A DNA stretch of 15,726 bases from Halanaerobiaceae bacterium (GTDB lineage Bacteria > Bacillota > Halanaerobiia > Halanaerobiales > DTU029): positions 1 through 15,726 of the forward strand of contig JAAYLO010000367.1 in assembly GCA_012521855.1 (NCBI GenBank), given 5' to 3'. Below, piece by piece: positions 14,341 to 15,726 of this stretch. A model generated the notes under the pieces. The model was not told the origin of the DNA. It saw only the letters and a program-made list of their open reading frames with translations, and did not search any database. How positions within the stretch are numbered: position 1 is the first letter of the stretch; every line of letters starts with the position of its first letter. A program made the translations under genes and the position numbers.

Positions 14341-15726
14341 ATGAAAAAACAATCATTTTTACAGGGCGCTTTACTGCTGATTCTGGCAGGCCTGATAAAC
14401 CGTGTTATAGGTTTTGTCCTCAGGATATTAATAGTCCGTTTAATTGGTGATGAAGGACTGGGATTGTTTCAGAGGATTTTTCCTTTCTTCATGACACTGC
14501 TGCTTATCAGTACTGCTGGTTTTCCCCTGGCAATTTCCAAAATGATTCCTGAAAGACTGGCCGGGAATGATAACAGAGGAGCGTTCAGGCTCCTCAAGAT
14601 TTCTCTGGCCTTTATATTATGTATCAGTACAATTGTTGTAATAATAAGCAGTTTTTCAGTGGATTTCATCAGTACAAAACTCTACAATTATATCAGACTC
14701 AATATTGTATTACTGGCTATTCTCCCGGCTGTCCTGATCAGTGCTGTAGCCTCCTGTTTCAAGGGCTTTTTCCAGGGTATGCAGACCATGACTCCTACCT
14801 CTTTATCCCAGATAATAGAACAGGTAAGCAGGGCTGCCGCAACATTACTATTACTGAAACTTATAAGATTTCCCGGGATTCACTATCGTTCTGCCGGTAT
14901 TGCACTGGGGATCACTATCGGAGAACTGTGCGGGCTTCTCCTCCTTATGGTCATTTTCTTTAATAATCTTTCCAATGGTTTCAGTCCGGCTATCAGTAAA
15001 CTTGAAAAAGATAATGAGAGCAGACATATATATGATTATATCTCTGATTTTAAAGAAATGGCCTGCCTGGCAGTCCCCGTTACTATAGGGCGTATCATTA
15101 ATTCCTTAATGATAAGCGCTGAGGCAATCCTCATACCCAGGAAACTGGTATCCAGGGGCTTCTCCATTACAGAGGCAACATCTCTATATGGACAATTAAG
15201 CGGTATGGTAGAACAGGTAATCTTCCTGCCGACAATCATAACAAGCGCCCTGACCACCAGCCTCATCCCTGCTATATCCCACGCAATGGCCAGAAACAGG
15301 CTGGAAAAAATAAGGGCAAATTATCAGGAAACCATCCGCATCAGCTGTTATCTGGGCTTCCCCATTACTATTATATTTCACAGGCTTGGCAGTAATATCT
15401 GTGATCTCCTCTTCGGTTATCCCCAGGCAGGAAGGCTGCTTGCAGTGATGGCCTTTAGCTCCACATTCATTTATTACCTCCAGGTTTCCCAGGGGATGCT
15501 GAATGGTCTGGGCAAACCCCACCTGGCACTTATCAATATGGGGATTGGTTCAATGATAAAAATACTGGGGATATTTCTCCTTACTGATCGTTTTCCCGGT
15601 ATTTTCGGCGCCGCTATCAGTATCTGTCTCGGTGTATGTCTTTCTGCATTACTAAATTATATTGTGATAGGAAATCAGTTCGGCTATATGGTTGATATAA
15701 AAAACACCTATTTAAAACCGCTTATA
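14341..15726 (+). CDS. spoVB: SpoVB-like polysaccharide/lipid flippase, 3' end beyond window
   Basis: An open frame of 462 codons with no stop before the window ends, so the C-terminus is missing; SpoVB proteins are usually a little over 500 residues. The ATG has GAGGGA about 8 nt upstream. The protein is almost wholly hydrophobic helices of the MOP/MATE-like fold. N-terminal FLQGALLLILAGLINRVIGF and GDEGLGLFQ, then KGFFQGMQTMTPTSLSQIIEQ (about 141-161), are typical of the SpoVB/YtgP branch, as is QGMLNGLGKP later. SpoVB acts in the inner membrane during spore cortex synthesis, and relatives flip lipid-linked wall precursors. It follows the LysM gene after a terminator. The YtgP/MurJ-like branch is the alternative; the motifs favour SpoVB but the symbol is provisional. 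Confidence 0.82.
   Translation, partial: MKKQSFLQGALLLILAGLINRVIGFVLRILIVRLIGDEGLGLFQRIFPFFMTLLLISTAGFPLAISKMIPERLAGNDNRGAFRLLKISLAFILCISTIVVIISSFSVDFISTKLYNYIRLNIVLLAILPAVLISAVASCFKGFFQGMQTMTPTSLSQIIEQVSRAAATLLLLKLIRFPGIHYRSAGIALGITIGELCGLLLLMVIFFNNLSNGFSPAISKLEKDNESRHIYDYISDFKEMACLAVPVTIGRIINSLMISAEAILIPRKLVSRGFSITEATSLYGQLSGMVEQVIFLPTIITSALTTSLIPAISHAMARNRLEKIRANYQETIRISCYLGFPITIIFHRLGSNICDLLFGYPQAGRLLAVMAFSSTFIYYLQVSQGMLNGLGKPHLALINMGIGSMIKILGIFLLTDRFPGIFGAAISICLGVCLSALLNYIVIGNQFGYMVDIKNTYLKPLI

Noticed and set aside
14619..14963. Plus-strand 114-codon frame
   Set aside because: It lies in another frame of the SpoVB-like gene, which is open from 14341 to the window end and carries clear family motifs.

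Overview
The window is low-GC DNA with strong Shine-Dalgarno sequences, several TTG starts and short spacers between genes. It combines a near-complete SpoVB-type sporulation flippase with outer-membrane TolC-family proteins and a periplasmic adaptor. That mix points to an endospore-lineage Firmicute with an outer membrane. Halanaerobiales is my best guess from gene style; the order is inferred, not shown.

Layout. (1) 44-1284, minus strand: a bacteriocin-type module. It has a double-glycine-leader peptide made almost entirely of glycine-zipper sequence, an intercistronic hairpin, a two-helix small membrane protein interrupted by an in-frame TAG, a DUF5085/GyrI-like protein, and a terminator. 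(2) 1317-8781, minus strand: a six-gene efflux operon read as adaptor (MacA/HlyD type), ATPase, permease B, permease A, short TolC-like protein, full TolC-like protein. It has a near-consensus promoter with an inverted repeat across the start site, a REP-like element touching the last stop codon, and a terminator. (3) 8857-10791, minus strand: a secreted DUF3857/transglutaminase-like protein with its own terminator. (4) 10926-11747, plus strand: a YbaB/EbfC-family nucleoid protein, a terminator, then an unrecognised 117-residue protein. (5) 11744-12796, minus strand: an HD-GYP cyclic-di-GMP phosphodiesterase. (6) 12935-14274, plus strand: a six-LysM secreted protein with its own promoter and terminator. 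(7) 14341-15726, plus strand: a SpoVB-like lipid flippase running off the window end.

How they work together. The six-gene operon encodes all parts of a MacAB-TolC-like tripartite pump: two different permeases with a separate ATPase, an adaptor with a long coiled coil, and two outer-membrane-factor paralogues. The shorter paralogue appears to lack the beta-barrel segments. The bacteriocin module lies downstream on the same strand, separated by a terminator. No peptidase-type exporter or regulator for it is visible, so any link to the pump is conjecture. The remaining genes concern envelope or wall biology (LysM, transglutaminase-like, flippase), second-messenger turnover (HD-GYP) and DNA binding (YbaB).

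Several starts were moved downstream of the longest reading frame because a clear ribosome binding site lies at the right distance from the internal codon; each entry states this. Calls rest on reading motifs by eye, with no database search.
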